Below are positions 25,697 to 35,457 of a DNA stretch of 64,000 nucleotides, piece by piece. The DNA is from Pedobacter sp. WC2423. Lineage in GTDB: Bacteria > Bacteroidota > Bacteroidia > Sphingobacteriales > Sphingobacteriaceae. Under the pieces are notes generated by a model. It did not search any database. It saw only the letters and a list, made by a program, of their open reading frames with translations, and was not told the origin of the DNA. The number at the start of each line of letters is the position of its first letter. Within the stretch, counting starts at the first letter, position 1. Position numbers and translations under genes: made by a program. The DNA is taken from the NCBI RefSeq assembly GCF_040822065.1, contig NZ_CP162005.1:5704001-5768000 (forward strand), in the 5' to 3' direction.

Positions 25697-26761
25697 ATGT
25701 ACAAAAAGAAAATGTATAGTATAGTCCTCATCGTATTAGTAGTTGTCCTGGGCTTATTAATCAGAGCTTACTTCAGAAGTGAAAGCTATTTTCTCTCGCG
25801 TCTGCCGGAAAAATATAAGAGTTATCCTGCATTAAATGAAAAGATAAAGAGTGCGGATTATCAAATTATACCTTTGTTTACGGGCAGCAGGCCAAGAACT
25901 ATTTACCGGGATTCCATGACTAACAATATCATTGTGGAGAGTGTGGAGGAGTTTGCGCCCAAAAAATACGAGGAAACTACTTATTCCATAACTTATTACA
26001 GAATAAACAGTAAAGGAGAACCTTTAGACAGCCTGAATGAAACTGGCAGTACGGCCTTTGGCAGACCATTTAACGGACACCTGCTTTATGAAGATACTTA
26101 TAGTGATTACCTTAAGACAGGAAAGCATGAAAAACTGCCCTACAAAGTTATTAATAAAGATTTAGCAATGATCCCGGAAGTACTCTCGAGCCTGACCAGG
26201 GAATTGCTGTCCCGGGCTGATGCGGTAACAGTTTATAAAGAGGATGATCCGATGACTTTTATCATGTCAGTAAGTGGCGAAGTATATAAAGTGTATATCC
26301 CCAAAAAAAGTAATATTAATATTCCCGCTGAATTTGAGCACAATTTTCATGAGTTATTGCCTGTTACGGATTATAGCCATCAGACAGGTTTAAAGCATTA
26401 CAATTGGGAAAGCCCGAAATCAGCTATCACAATCAATTATTTCCTGAAACAGCATTATCAGTCTGGTACCTATTTCTCTATGGCGGCGGCTCCATCGACC
26501 AGACCTGCGAGATGGTACGGTATGGGCTATTTTGAACTCAAAATTGGGACAGACAACTTAAAGTTTAAGCACCCGATCAGTTATTTTTCTTCCAAAAATT
26601 TGCCGTCTGGCGGTTATTATTATAATGGCGAATGGGGGACACTGGATTTATTTAATGCACATATGTCTGATCTGAATATCCTCACTGTTGGTTTTGATAA
26701 TAATCATTTCCATGAACTGGACGGTTGTTACCTGGTTGTGCGTTTACATCTTAAAAAATAG
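25697..26761 (+). CDS. unrecognised membrane-anchored protein
   Basis: 354 residues; a second ATG five codons in is possible. The N-terminus is basic, then a single hydrophobic helix ('YSIVLIVLVVVLGLLI'), so it is a signal-anchored protein facing the periplasm. The rest is beta-rich with no motif I recognise; 'KYEETTYSITYYRINSKGEP' and 'GGYYYNGEWGTLDLFNAHMS' are its distinctive blocks. Its last 11 bases overlap the last 11 bases of the convergent 776-residue gene. Confidence 0.65.
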   Translation: MYKKKMYSIVLIVLVVVLGLLIRAYFRSESYFLSRLPEKYKSYPALNEKIKSADYQIIPLFTGSRPRTIYRDSMTNNIIVESVEEFAPKKYEETTYSITYYRINSKGEPLDSLNETGSTAFGRPFNGHLLYEDTYSDYLKTGKHEKLPYKVINKDLAMIPEVLSSLTRELLSRADAVTVYKEDDPMTFIMSVSGEVYKVYIPKKSNINIPAEFEHNFHELLPVTDYSHQTGLKHYNWESPKSAITINYFLKQHYQSGTYFSMAAAPSTRPARWYGMGYFELKIGTDNLKFKHPISYFSSKNLPSGGYYYNGEWGTLDLFNAHMSDLNILTVGFDNNHFHELDGCYLVVRLHLKK

Positions 26762-29081
26762 AAGCCCGGATTGCCATTAAACCAAAAACATCTTTCAAGT
26801 CTTCCAGGTGCAAAATCTCGGTATCTTCCTGTAAGACTCCCTCTTCTTGTAATATGCTGATGAGACGCAAATACTCCTCTTTAATAGCGGCATCCTGATA
26901 TACAATAGCTATTTTGCCGGGTTGATTCAGCCTTTCTGTGCTCCCTTTGATACATATCTTATCAATTCGCTTTTTAATTATTTCATAATTGATATTATCT
27001 GCTCCTTCCACATCAAACCGCTTTTCATCGTTACGGAAAGTAATGTTAATAGGTGTACCAGGTGCAAAGATGAGTTGCGTTGTTTTCAGGGCAAATAAGG
27101 ACGATAACGATGTTTGAGTGGTATACTTTGCCACCAAAGCCATATAACGAAGCTGTAAAACTCTATATGCCCGTATTTTTCTGCTATCTAATTGTGACCT
27201 CGGTGTAATGGACTGACCGAGGTAAATATCGCATTCTATCCCGTCAGTTCTGAATGTTTTAATGTAGCCTGGATGTAGCTGCTGCAAATCCTCGATCATC
27301 TCTGCCGTAAATCGCATAATATCCTCATTTAACTGCCCAATCTCTTTCTCTAAAAGGTTACGATTAACATGGCTTGCACCATTTCCAGGATCAACAGGTT
27401 CCAGGTAAGCATTAATATAAGTTAAATAATCCGGCTCTTTCACCACCAGGGGCATTAATAGCGGCTTTAAATAAAGACGCAGAAAGGTTAAAATAGTTAT
27501 CTCAACCTTTAACGTAACTGCATGCTGATATTTGGATTTGAATTTAATACAGGATATTTTGATCTCTTCAGCAGGATAACCGGCAATGATCAACCTGTCT
27601 GATATTTTTATGGATTCGTCCAGCAGGTGATGAATGTCCTTTAATAGCGCATCGTTACGTTTTAATGTAGAATCTTTAATATCAATTGCGCCATAAATAG
27701 CATAAACGTCATCAAATGTGATGGATTCTATGGCAGCACCGGCTCCTATTTTCTGCTCTTGTTGCAGGTAATTCCAGGCTGCAAGATGAAATTTCCACAA
27801 GACGGCCGGTTGCAGAACAGTAAAGTTTCGCCGCACAACATCATTGATCTTATCTGAAAAGTGATCAGCACTATTTTTTGTTAATTGGCTGAGTAAAGGT
27901 AACGCTGCTGCTATTTTCGCCAGGATATTTTCAAAGAATAATATCTCTTTGAAAGCATATATTTCTAAAATACCGACAACCTTTTGTTTGAAAAACAGTG
28001 GCAGACAAGCATAAACTTTGACTTTCTTTGATTCTAAAATATCATGAATAGGATCTCCAAAATTATTTCCAGCATGATTGGCTGCAGAAAAGTAATACGT
28101 GACTGGATTCGCCTCGTATCCCCTGACCAGTGATTGTAGCATTATCTCATCCTCAAATTGTTTGGCCACATCCATCATGAAGCTATGTATTTCGGGGTTG
28201 ACATCAACAATTGTTTCATTGTTTAATCTGGCCAAAGGTTTTAAGCTAAACTGAAGCGCATTATTGCCTGAGAGCACGCTTAAGCTTTTAATAACCTGCT
28301 GGTAGATGCGCTCTTCGTTCTCATGGTTTACAATTTCGTTTCTGATTTGATCAATTGCGAAGGAATCTGTAATATTTTCCAGCGTAATTACTGCAAATCC
28401 GGTTAGCTTGAAAAAGTGCAGTGGCAAAATCTTTTCCAGTACTATCAATGGGTCTACGCGGGCAGGACCGGCATGGATGATACTATCCATCGTGATATCA
28501 GGCAACTCACCTGTAACCACAACCTCTATAAAACTGGTATTAATATTTACCTTGTAGTATTCTTCCAACCTTGTTTTAGGGTTAGTATAGGTATAATGCC
28601 CGGGTTCCAGTATCTGAAAGGAAAAGTGATAACACTGGCTTAAGATCAGGCGGTAGACATAATTCTTATATTCGTTTAATAAATTTACTTCCTGATCTGC
28701 ACCACCAATGCTTTGTCCCTTTGCCATACCATTTTTAAAAAGATCATTAAATGCGTCTGTGCAATAATGTATTTCCCCCGGCAAAGGAGAGGCTATTGCC
28801 CAAAAACAATTATGTTCATCAGCAAGTAATGGACTCAGTGCCAGATAAATTAAATCAAATAGGGATTGGTCATCAGGGCCGGGAAGCAAGGGTGAATTAT
28901 CCTCGTTGCCGGGTAAATATTGTTGCAGCGTCTGGATCAGCTCATCTGTCATCCTCATTCTGACCGGAGAAGAGCGGTTTAATTTTTTTAAGTAGTTTTC
29001 GAGTGGCCTGAATGACAAATCGCTCTTTACCAAACGATCAATGGTTGGATTGGAGTGAAATTTGAACGCGTGGGTTTGCAT
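26751..29081 (-). CDS. large cytoplasmic protein with a GAF-like segment
   Basis: 776 residues, no signal peptide or membrane helix. Residues about 290-400 ('MLQSLVRGYEANPVTYYFSA' to 'VYACLPLFFKQKVVGILEIY') have the alternating pattern of a GAF sensor domain. The C-terminal half is helical and unassigned; 'AIYGAIDIKDSTLKRNDALL' is a conserved-looking block. I know this architecture only as GAF-annotated proteins of Sphingobacteriaceae, without a known role. It is downstream of the NDH-2 gene by 69 bases and overlaps the convergent gene at its 3' end. Confidence 0.7.
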   Translation of the reverse strand: MQTHAFKFHSNPTIDRLVKSDLSFRPLENYLKKLNRSSPVRMRMTDELIQTLQQYLPGNEDNSPLLPGPDDQSLFDLIYLALSPLLADEHNCFWAIASPLPGEIHYCTDAFNDLFKNGMAKGQSIGGADQEVNLLNEYKNYVYRLILSQCYHFSFQILEPGHYTYTNPKTRLEEYYKVNINTSFIEVVVTGELPDITMDSIIHAGPARVDPLIVLEKILPLHFFKLTGFAVITLENITDSFAIDQIRNEIVNHENEERIYQQVIKSLSVLSGNNALQFSLKPLARLNNETIVDVNPEIHSFMMDVAKQFEDEIMLQSLVRGYEANPVTYYFSAANHAGNNFGDPIHDILESKKVKVYACLPLFFKQKVVGILEIYAFKEILFFENILAKIAAALPLLSQLTKNSADHFSDKINDVVRRNFTVLQPAVLWKFHLAAWNYLQQEQKIGAGAAIESITFDDVYAIYGAIDIKDSTLKRNDALLKDIHHLLDESIKISDRLIIAGYPAEEIKISCIKFKSKYQHAVTLKVEITILTFLRLYLKPLLMPLVVKEPDYLTYINAYLEPVDPGNGASHVNRNLLEKEIGQLNEDIMRFTAEMIEDLQQLHPGYIKTFRTDGIECDIYLGQSITPRSQLDSRKIRAYRVLQLRYMALVAKYTTQTSLSSLFALKTTQLIFAPGTPINITFRNDEKRFDVEGADNINYEIIKKRIDKICIKGSTERLNQPGKIAIVYQDAAIKEEYLRLISILQEEGVLQEDTEILHLEDLKDVFGLMAIRASIF

Positions 29082-29150
29082 AATTTAGTGAATTAAATAT
29101 GACTAAGGTAATTGCATAAAGAGCCTTTGCTGTTAGTTATAACAAGATAT

Positions 29151-30410
29151 TTAATGGCCTTTTTTTGCCCCTATAATCAACCGCAGGTTAGGATTATTCG
29201 TCAGAAAACTCCAAAACCAGTTATAGGCCAGCTTTGCCTTGTTTCTGAACCCGGCTATGGGTATGATATGCACGAACAACCAGGTTAGCCAGGCAAAGTA
29301 GCCCGTAAAAGAGCCAAAAGGAAGATCGACAACTGCTTGGTATTTAGTGATAATGGCCATGCTTCCTTTGTTCAGATAGTTGAAAGGCTTCATCCTTTTT
29401 TTAGCTATTAAATTCACCAGATTAACTGCAAGTAACTTACCCTGCTGTATGGCAACCTGTGCCAGTTGCGGATGGCCGTCAGGATAATTTTTATCAGTAT
29501 ACTGACAGCATAGGTCACCAATGGCGAAAATCCTGTCAATCCCTGAAATCCTGTTATACTCATCGACTTTTAACCTTCCCCCGCGGCCTCTGGACTCCTC
29601 AGGTAAACCTTGCACCTCGGCTGCGACAACGCCCGATGCCCAGATAAGGGAACAGGTACTGATTTTTTCACCGTTAGAGAGGATTACCTCGTCATTCATA
29701 TAATCCTTAACAGCCACCCCCAATTTGATTTGAACCCCTAATTTAAACAGTTGTTTATAAGACTCCTGTTGTGCCTGTTGGCTCATAGGACCTAACAATT
29801 TATCTCCTGAACCCACGAGGTAGATGTTTCCCGCAGCTTCACCCAGTTCAGGATAATCTTTGCGAAGAATATTCTTACTCATTTCGCCTGCCATACCAGC
29901 CAATTCAACCCCGGTTGGCCCACCGCCTGCAATAACAAGATTAAGCAACTTGGCCCGTTCTTGCAGGTTGGTCGTTTTAACGGCTTTTTCCATATTCATT
30001 AACAAATGATTGCGCAGATGCAGCGCATCATCAATTGTTTTGATTGGCAAAGCTTTCTTTTTCAAGTTCTCCAGGCCGTAGAAATTGGTTTCCGTACCCA
30101 TGGCCAATACCAGGAAGTCATAATCAAGCCTGCCGCTATCAGTGATAATATGTGTATCTCCCTCGTGGACGCTTAATAATGTCCCATAGTAGAAGCGCAC
30201 GTTTTGTTTTCCCTGAAACATTTTCCGAAAGGGGTAGGTAATGTTAGACGGCTCAATAAATGCGGTGGCTACCTGGTACAAGAGCGGCGGAAAAAAATGG
30301 TAATTATTTTTATCCACCAATACCACTTCGATATCCTTTTTACCAGCCAGCCCTTTTACCAGGTTAATTCCGGCGAATCCACCGCCGGCTATTACTATTC
30401 TCGTCATCAC
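29151..30410 (-). CDS. ndh: type II NADH:quinone oxidoreductase
   Basis: 419 residues. Two dinucleotide folds are obvious: FAD site 'RIVIAGGGFAGINLVKGL' at the N-terminus and NADH site 'VIAGGGPTGVELAGMAGEM' at about residue 163. 'NNYHFFPPLLYQVATAFIEP' and 'IFAIGDLCCQ' are the usual NDH-2 blocks. The C-terminal 'FAWLTWLFVHIIPIAGFRNK' is the amphipathic/hydrophobic membrane-binding part. It moves electrons from NADH to quinone without pumping protons, on the inner face of the membrane. It starts 7 bases after a TetR-like gene, so that protein may control it. Confidence 0.93.
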   Translation of the reverse strand: MMTRIVIAGGGFAGINLVKGLAGKKDIEVVLVDKNNYHFFPPLLYQVATAFIEPSNITYPFRKMFQGKQNVRFYYGTLLSVHEGDTHIITDSGRLDYDFLVLAMGTETNFYGLENLKKKALPIKTIDDALHLRNHLLMNMEKAVKTTNLQERAKLLNLVIAGGGPTGVELAGMAGEMSKNILRKDYPELGEAAGNIYLVGSGDKLLGPMSQQAQQESYKQLFKLGVQIKLGVAVKDYMNDEVILSNGEKISTCSLIWASGVVAAEVQGLPEESRGRGGRLKVDEYNRISGIDRIFAIGDLCCQYTDKNYPDGHPQLAQVAIQQGKLLAVNLVNLIAKKRMKPFNYLNKGSMAIITKYQAVVDLPFGSFTGYFAWLTWLFVHIIPIAGFRNKAKLAYNWFWSFLTNNPNLRLIIGAKKGH

Positions 30411-30417
30411 TTTACAG

Positions 30418-31017
30418 TTAGCTTATAGGAAGTTTGGTAAATCTAATTAACCCTTCTGCAATGTGTTTATTGTAGAAATCTGACACAAAATTTTGTCCAT
30501 ATTTTTCTATGGAATCAGGCAGATCAATTGATACTTTACTGGCCATTTGAAACAGGTAAGCAAAAGCGATAAACCTGATGTCGCCATTGTATTGCTTTAA
30601 GATATGGTCAGTCTTTTCAAATTTATAATTAATTGATTTTGCGAGGCAATGTTTTACGTTCACCAACGGATAAGAAGCAGGAGCTTTAAAGTAAGCAGCT
30701 ACCAGCCGTCCCTTATAGCAATAAGTAGTATTAAACTCCACCAATGTTATCCAAAAGGCTTCAATGCTATACATTTTATGGGGACTCTTCTCCATATCTA
30801 TTGATAAATTTCTGGATAAACTATCAAAACTCAGCGTCAGGCAAAAAGCGATCAGATTATTCAAACACTCAAAATTATCGATCATTTTACTTACACTAAT
30901 ATTTGTGGCAGCCGAGATAAGTTCAAAAGAGGCCTGTTCAATACTGCATTGGCTAATTACTCTAATCGCGTTTTCAGCTATTTGAAGAGTAAAATTTGTT
31001 TTCTTATACATTTCCAT
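30418..31017 (-). CDS. TetR-like all-helical protein
   Basis: 199 residues, all-helical by eye. The N-terminal 45 residues ('AIRVISQCSIEQASFELISA', 'ATNISVSKMIDNFECLNNLI') have the layout of a TetR helix-turn-helix with a weak recognition helix, and the remainder the length of a TetR ligand domain. Similarity is structural rather than by strong motif. It lies 20 bases after the outer-membrane channel gene and 7 bases before ndh, all minus strand. A regulator of the efflux/NDH-2 operon is the best guess. Confidence 0.55.
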   Translation of the reverse strand: MEMYKKTNFTLQIAENAIRVISQCSIEQASFELISAATNISVSKMIDNFECLNNLIAFCLTLSFDSLSRNLSIDMEKSPHKMYSIEAFWITLVEFNTTYCYKGRLVAAYFKAPASYPLVNVKHCLAKSINYKFEKTDHILKQYNGDIRFIAFAYLFQMASKVSIDLPDSIEKYGQNFVSDFYNKHIAEGLIRFTKLPIS

Positions 31018-31037
31018 CGGATCATCTATGATGAAGT

Positions 31038-32327
31038 CTATTTACTATTAATCTTACCGGTCGCATATGCATACGCAGCTTTTTTCACTTGAAAATCTGA
31101 ATAAGCGGTATTTAGTGTTACTGCAGCCTGTTGGTAAAAGGCCTGAGCATCCAAAACATCAGTTGCTGTACTCAATCCCGCTTTATAGTTGTCCTGACTT
31201 ACTTTCAGGTTTTCAGTCGCCTGTAACAGGTTTTCTTTAGCGTACCGGATTTGCGTGAGTTCATCTTTCATATCATACCAGGACTTCAGGATACCTACCT
31301 GTAGCTGATCGCTCCCATCCCTTAAATTGTTTTGAGCAATTTGTTCGCTGATCTTTCTTTGTTTCATCTTTTGTTTAGTACGGCCCCATAAGCCGTCCGA
31401 AATAGGAACACTCAGGGTAGCCAGGGCTGCCGGTACAAACGTACTGCCTATCGTCTTATTGAATGAGCCTGCCTGCGAAGCACTCATCCCGACAGATAAA
31501 CTCGGCAAATAATCTGCTTTACTTAATTTGGTTTGCAGGCCTTCACCCTGTACCTGTTTGAGGAGCAACTGGTAATTGGCTATTCCTGAAAGTGTTGTAT
31601 CCGGTGTTCCACCAGGAAGCAAAGGTTCATTTCCCTTGTCAAGCGTGTCCTGCATCACCATCAATGAGTCATATGGCATGCCGGTGTATATGGAAAAATC
31701 AAATAAGGCCAGTCTCCGCCCGTTTTGCAGTTTGCTCCGGTTAACAAGCAGCTGACTGAGCTGAACTTTTACTTTCAGCAGGTCATTGCGGGCAATCAAT
31801 CCGGAAGCCAGCATATCCTTTTGCATTTTCAGCACATTATTCAGCAGCACTTCATTAGCTGCCAGCGTTTTTTCCTGCTCCTGCAAGTTGACCACGTTCC
31901 AGTATTTTTGCGTAGTGAGCAGTAATACCGAATCAACCGATTGCCTGGCCATTATCTTACTCGTTTCCTGTTGTAAAGCAGCCAGCTTATAACCCGTTTC
32001 AATTTTACCACCTGCGTAAATGGGCTGGATGGCAGTTACACCAATCAGGTAGAGATTATTGATGCCTTTATTCAACAGGCCCGGAATAGCCGGTACAAAA
32101 TCTTTGAAGCCATATAAGCCCAGGCCAGTACCACTGACAGATGGCAGGTAGGAAGATTTGGCAGCAGCCAGTCCAAAGTCTGCCGAGCTTACTTTGAGCT
32201 GCCCGTTTTTGATAGCGGTACTGTACGCTAAAGCGGCTTGCCTGCTTTGCTCAAGTGACACTATATGCTGGGCATTGGCGGTATAAGCCAGGCCCATGGA
32301 TATGATGGATAAAAATAGGATTTTCAT
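31038..32327 (-). CDS. TolC-family outer-membrane efflux channel
   Basis: 429 residues from ATG 32327 ('MKILFLSIISMGLAYTANAQ' signal peptide); three more codons upstream are possible. The two long coiled-coil repeats of the outer-membrane factor family are present, with 'ALQQETSKIMARQSVDSVLL' in the first and 'YDMKDELTQIRYAKENLLQA' followed by 'SQDNYKAGLSTATDVLDAQ' in the second. It makes the trimeric exit duct of a tripartite pump. It lies 18 bases after the RND pump gene, in the order adaptor, pump, channel. Confidence 0.92.
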   Translation of the reverse strand: MKILFLSIISMGLAYTANAQHIVSLEQSRQAALAYSTAIKNGQLKVSSADFGLAAAKSSYLPSVSGTGLGLYGFKDFVPAIPGLLNKGINNLYLIGVTAIQPIYAGGKIETGYKLAALQQETSKIMARQSVDSVLLLTTQKYWNVVNLQEQEKTLAANEVLLNNVLKMQKDMLASGLIARNDLLKVKVQLSQLLVNRSKLQNGRRLALFDFSIYTGMPYDSLMVMQDTLDKGNEPLLPGGTPDTTLSGIANYQLLLKQVQGEGLQTKLSKADYLPSLSVGMSASQAGSFNKTIGSTFVPAALATLSVPISDGLWGRTKQKMKQRKISEQIAQNNLRDGSDQLQVGILKSWYDMKDELTQIRYAKENLLQATENLKVSQDNYKAGLSTATDVLDAQAFYQQAAVTLNTAYSDFQVKKAAYAYATGKINSK

Positions 32328-32345
32328 AATAATCAATTTTTAAGA

Positions 32346-35300
32346 TTAAGCGGTTTGCTCTTCTGTTTCTTTGACCTTTTCATCTTCTTTACGGAAGAAA
32401 AGCCAGTACAGTGTTGGTAAAACAAAAAGGGTTAGTACCATGGATACCATTAGCCCAAAGCAGATTACTGTGCCTAAAGGCCCCCATAAGGAGGAGCGGC
32501 TGATGATCATAGGCGTAACGCCCACGGCTGCGGCCGTAGAAGTTAGGAATATAGGCCGCATACGGCGTTCTGCAGACAAAATGCCGGCCTGCAATACCGT
32601 TTTTCCTTCATGGATCCTCAGTTCCTCGGCATGATCGATCAGGATAATACCATTACGTACCACAATACCGCACAAGGCCAATAGTCCCAGAAAGGAGGTA
32701 AACCCGAATGGATAGCCAGTTACCAGCAATCCGAATGATGCACCAAGCAGGCTGAGCGGCATGGTAGTAATACTGAGCACTGCATGTTTGAGGTGCTTGA
32801 AATGCCAGAGCAATATCAAAAAGATCAGGATGACGCTCATGAGTAATGAAATTCCCATAGGGCCCATGTTTTCATTTTGCAGTTCCAGTTCACCGCCATA
32901 AGAGATTTCAACATCCTGTGGCAATTTAATTTTGTCGATATCCGGCTGTAATTCAGTCAGCACATTGTTGGCAACGGCATCGGGGATGATGTCCATGCGC
33001 ACAGTAAGCGTGCGGATGCTGTTCCGTCTCACCACTTGTCCGTCATTCCATTCTGGCGCTATATCGGCCACCTGTCTGAGTGGTACCACCGTTTTCGTTT
33101 GCTGGGAAGGAATATTGAGGTCCAGCAGGCTGGACACATTCATTCTGGATGTTTTGGGTGTTTTAATTTTCACATCAACCTGATAGTTACCTTCCCAAAG
33201 CTGCGTAGCATCAACGCCCTCGGTATGCATGGCCACGGTGTTGGCTACATCGCTTTTGGTTAAGCCAAGGCGCGCCAGTTCCTGGCTTTTCACATTGAGT
33301 TTAATCCCTTCTTCCATTTGATCATAATCAGTCCTGGCCCAGATCACTTTTTTATGCCTTTTACCCAGGGCGATCACCTTTTCACCTACCGCCTTAAGAT
33401 CGTTAATATGGTTACCCGATATACGAACCTCTATTGGCGCAGGTGAACTGACCATGTTCAGTTGTTTCATCCGTACATAAGCAGATGGGAACGCATCGCT
33501 GTATTTTTGCTGGTAATCTTTGATCACTTCTTCCGTGGCACCTTCAGAGGCCGTATTGACCAATATCTGCGCATAGTTTTTAGCGGCGAGGTTAGGCGCG
33601 TAAACCATGTGAAAGCGCGGCGAGCTGTTGCCGATAAAACTGGTGTAATTGATCACCCGCTTATCCTTGTGCATGATACGTTCCATATTTTTAACTACAC
33701 TGTCCGTTTGGTCAAGGCTGTAACCACTGGGCAGGTATATCTCCACAGCAAACTGATTACGTTCCACTTTAGGGAATAATTGCTGGGGGAGTATCCCCAT
33801 AATGATGACACCAAATACAACGGACAGCACGCCGAATAATACGGTAAGCTTATAATGCTTCACCGAATTTCCGATATGTTTATTGAAAAATAACTGTAGC
33901 CTGTCGAGCATTGATTTATGCTCTTGCTTCTTATTTTCGTTATGCAGTCCCTTTTTGATAAAAAGCGTATTGAAGAATGGCACCAATAACATCGATATGA
34001 CCAGGGACAAGGTTAATGCAATGATGATGGTTACCGGGAAAACACTGATAAAATCTTTGGCTACTCCCGTCATAAAAAACATCAGCGGGAAGAAAGTAGC
34101 CGAAATGGCCAGCGTTGCCGTAAATACAGATGGGAATAGTTCCTGTGCACTGCTTTTGGCGGCATCCCAAACAGACATCCCATGATCCAGTTTTTCTACA
34201 TGGTTATCAATGACGACAATAGGATCATCGACAACGATCCCCAGTACTACAATGAGTGCCGCCAGGGTTACCGTGTCCAGTTCTATGCCCGCCAGGTACA
34301 TGATGGCCAGTGTCGCCGCGATCGTAATCGGAATAGTTGCCGCTGCTACTGCTGCTACCCGCAGTGGTAATAACAATAAGGCCACGACCACTACACCGAT
34401 CAGGGCAAAAGCGAACTCCTTCATAAAGTGGGTAATGGATTCATCAACCACTTCCGGCTGATTGGCTAGTTTGACCAGTTTGATATCCGGTGGTAAATGC
34501 GCACTCACTTTGGCCAGCCGTTCCTCCAGCTCCTTGCCAAAATGCACGATATTTTTACCAGTCACCATTTCCAGTGAGATAATGATGCTTTTGGTGCCAT
34601 TTGACGTTACATAACTGTCAGGATCGCCATATTCCCGACGGATGGTCGCTAAATCACGAAGCCTGACCGGGTTACCTTGATCATCACGTTTGATAATCTG
34701 TTCTGCAAGATCTGTTTCTGTCTTATAAAAACTGGTCAGGTGTATTGGCCGGTCAATTACTTTTCCGTCTTCGGTGCCCGCAGCACTGATGGCGCCCTCA
34801 TTTTGCAATACATTTTTAATGTTAGCTGCCGTAACCCCATTTTGAAGCAACTTGTTGTTATCAACATAGATACCGATCTGCTCGTTCAGGTTACCTGTAT
34901 GGGATATTTTAGCCACGTCTTTAACCCGGCGTAATTCAGCTTCAATGTCTTCTACGTTCCGCTGTAATTCTTTATAAGGCCGGGTAGGTGATTCTACCGC
35001 CAGCAGTAAAGCAGAGGTTGAACCAAAATCGCTGTTCACATAAAAACCTTTAACCTCTTTTGGCAACTGGGCCTGTAAAAGGAGCATGCCATTCTTAATC
35101 TTATTCCAAAAGGCTTTGGCCTCAGGGCCGTTCACTTTATCAGATACTTCAACAAAGATATACATCATGCCATCGCGAGAGTAGGAGTAGGTTTTAGTTT
35201 TATCCACCTCGTTATTGCTAAACAGGTATTCTTCAACTTTCTTGGTCATTTGTTCTTCTACCTGGTTGGATGACGCGCCCGGGTAAAACCCTACAATGAC

Positions 35301-35447
35301 ACCCTGCCTGATCGTAAAATCGGGAAATTCATTGCGGGGCATATTGAAAAGGGCAAGAATACCCAATAAAAACAGCACAGCAGCTACAGTAAGGGGCAGC
35401 ACATGGTAGCGCATTGCCCACTCGATCATGTTTTCTTTCTTTTTCAT
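32346..35447 (-). CDS. RND-family efflux pump, inner-membrane subunit
   Basis: 1033 residues, the normal length for AcrB-type pumps. Twelve membrane helices with two large periplasmic loops; 'LIVVLGIVVDDPIVVIDNHV' in the fourth helix carries the two proton-relay Asp residues, and 'FLGLLALCGIVVRNGIILID' is the matching block of the second half. It uses the proton gradient to expel compounds. The sequence is nearer the MexF/AcrB-like family that Bacteroidota use for drugs or metabolites than the CusA heavy-metal type, but this is by eye. It lies 10 bases after the adaptor gene. Confidence 0.93.
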   Translation of the reverse strand: MKKKENMIEWAMRYHVLPLTVAAVLFLLGILALFNMPRNEFPDFTIRQGVIVGFYPGASSNQVEEQMTKKVEEYLFSNNEVDKTKTYSYSRDGMMYIFVEVSDKVNGPEAKAFWNKIKNGMLLLQAQLPKEVKGFYVNSDFGSTSALLLAVESPTRPYKELQRNVEDIEAELRRVKDVAKISHTGNLNEQIGIYVDNNKLLQNGVTAANIKNVLQNEGAISAAGTEDGKVIDRPIHLTSFYKTETDLAEQIIKRDDQGNPVRLRDLATIRREYGDPDSYVTSNGTKSIIISLEMVTGKNIVHFGKELEERLAKVSAHLPPDIKLVKLANQPEVVDESITHFMKEFAFALIGVVVVALLLLPLRVAAVAAATIPITIAATLAIMYLAGIELDTVTLAALIVVLGIVVDDPIVVIDNHVEKLDHGMSVWDAAKSSAQELFPSVFTATLAISATFFPLMFFMTGVAKDFISVFPVTIIIALTLSLVISMLLVPFFNTLFIKKGLHNENKKQEHKSMLDRLQLFFNKHIGNSVKHYKLTVLFGVLSVVFGVIIMGILPQQLFPKVERNQFAVEIYLPSGYSLDQTDSVVKNMERIMHKDKRVINYTSFIGNSSPRFHMVYAPNLAAKNYAQILVNTASEGATEEVIKDYQQKYSDAFPSAYVRMKQLNMVSSPAPIEVRISGNHINDLKAVGEKVIALGKRHKKVIWARTDYDQMEEGIKLNVKSQELARLGLTKSDVANTVAMHTEGVDATQLWEGNYQVDVKIKTPKTSRMNVSSLLDLNIPSQQTKTVVPLRQVADIAPEWNDGQVVRRNSIRTLTVRMDIIPDAVANNVLTELQPDIDKIKLPQDVEISYGGELELQNENMGPMGISLLMSVILIFLILLWHFKHLKHAVLSITTMPLSLLGASFGLLVTGYPFGFTSFLGLLALCGIVVRNGIILIDHAEELRIHEGKTVLQAGILSAERRMRPIFLTSTAAAVGVTPMIISRSSLWGPLGTVICFGLMVSMVLTLFVLPTLYWLFFRKEDEKVKETEEQTA

Positions 35448-35457
35448 GGCGGCTGAT

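Noticed and set aside
32346..35447. Many plus-strand ORFs inside the RND pump and SusC genes
   Set aside because: They are antisense frames of long, well-supported genes with no independent signals.
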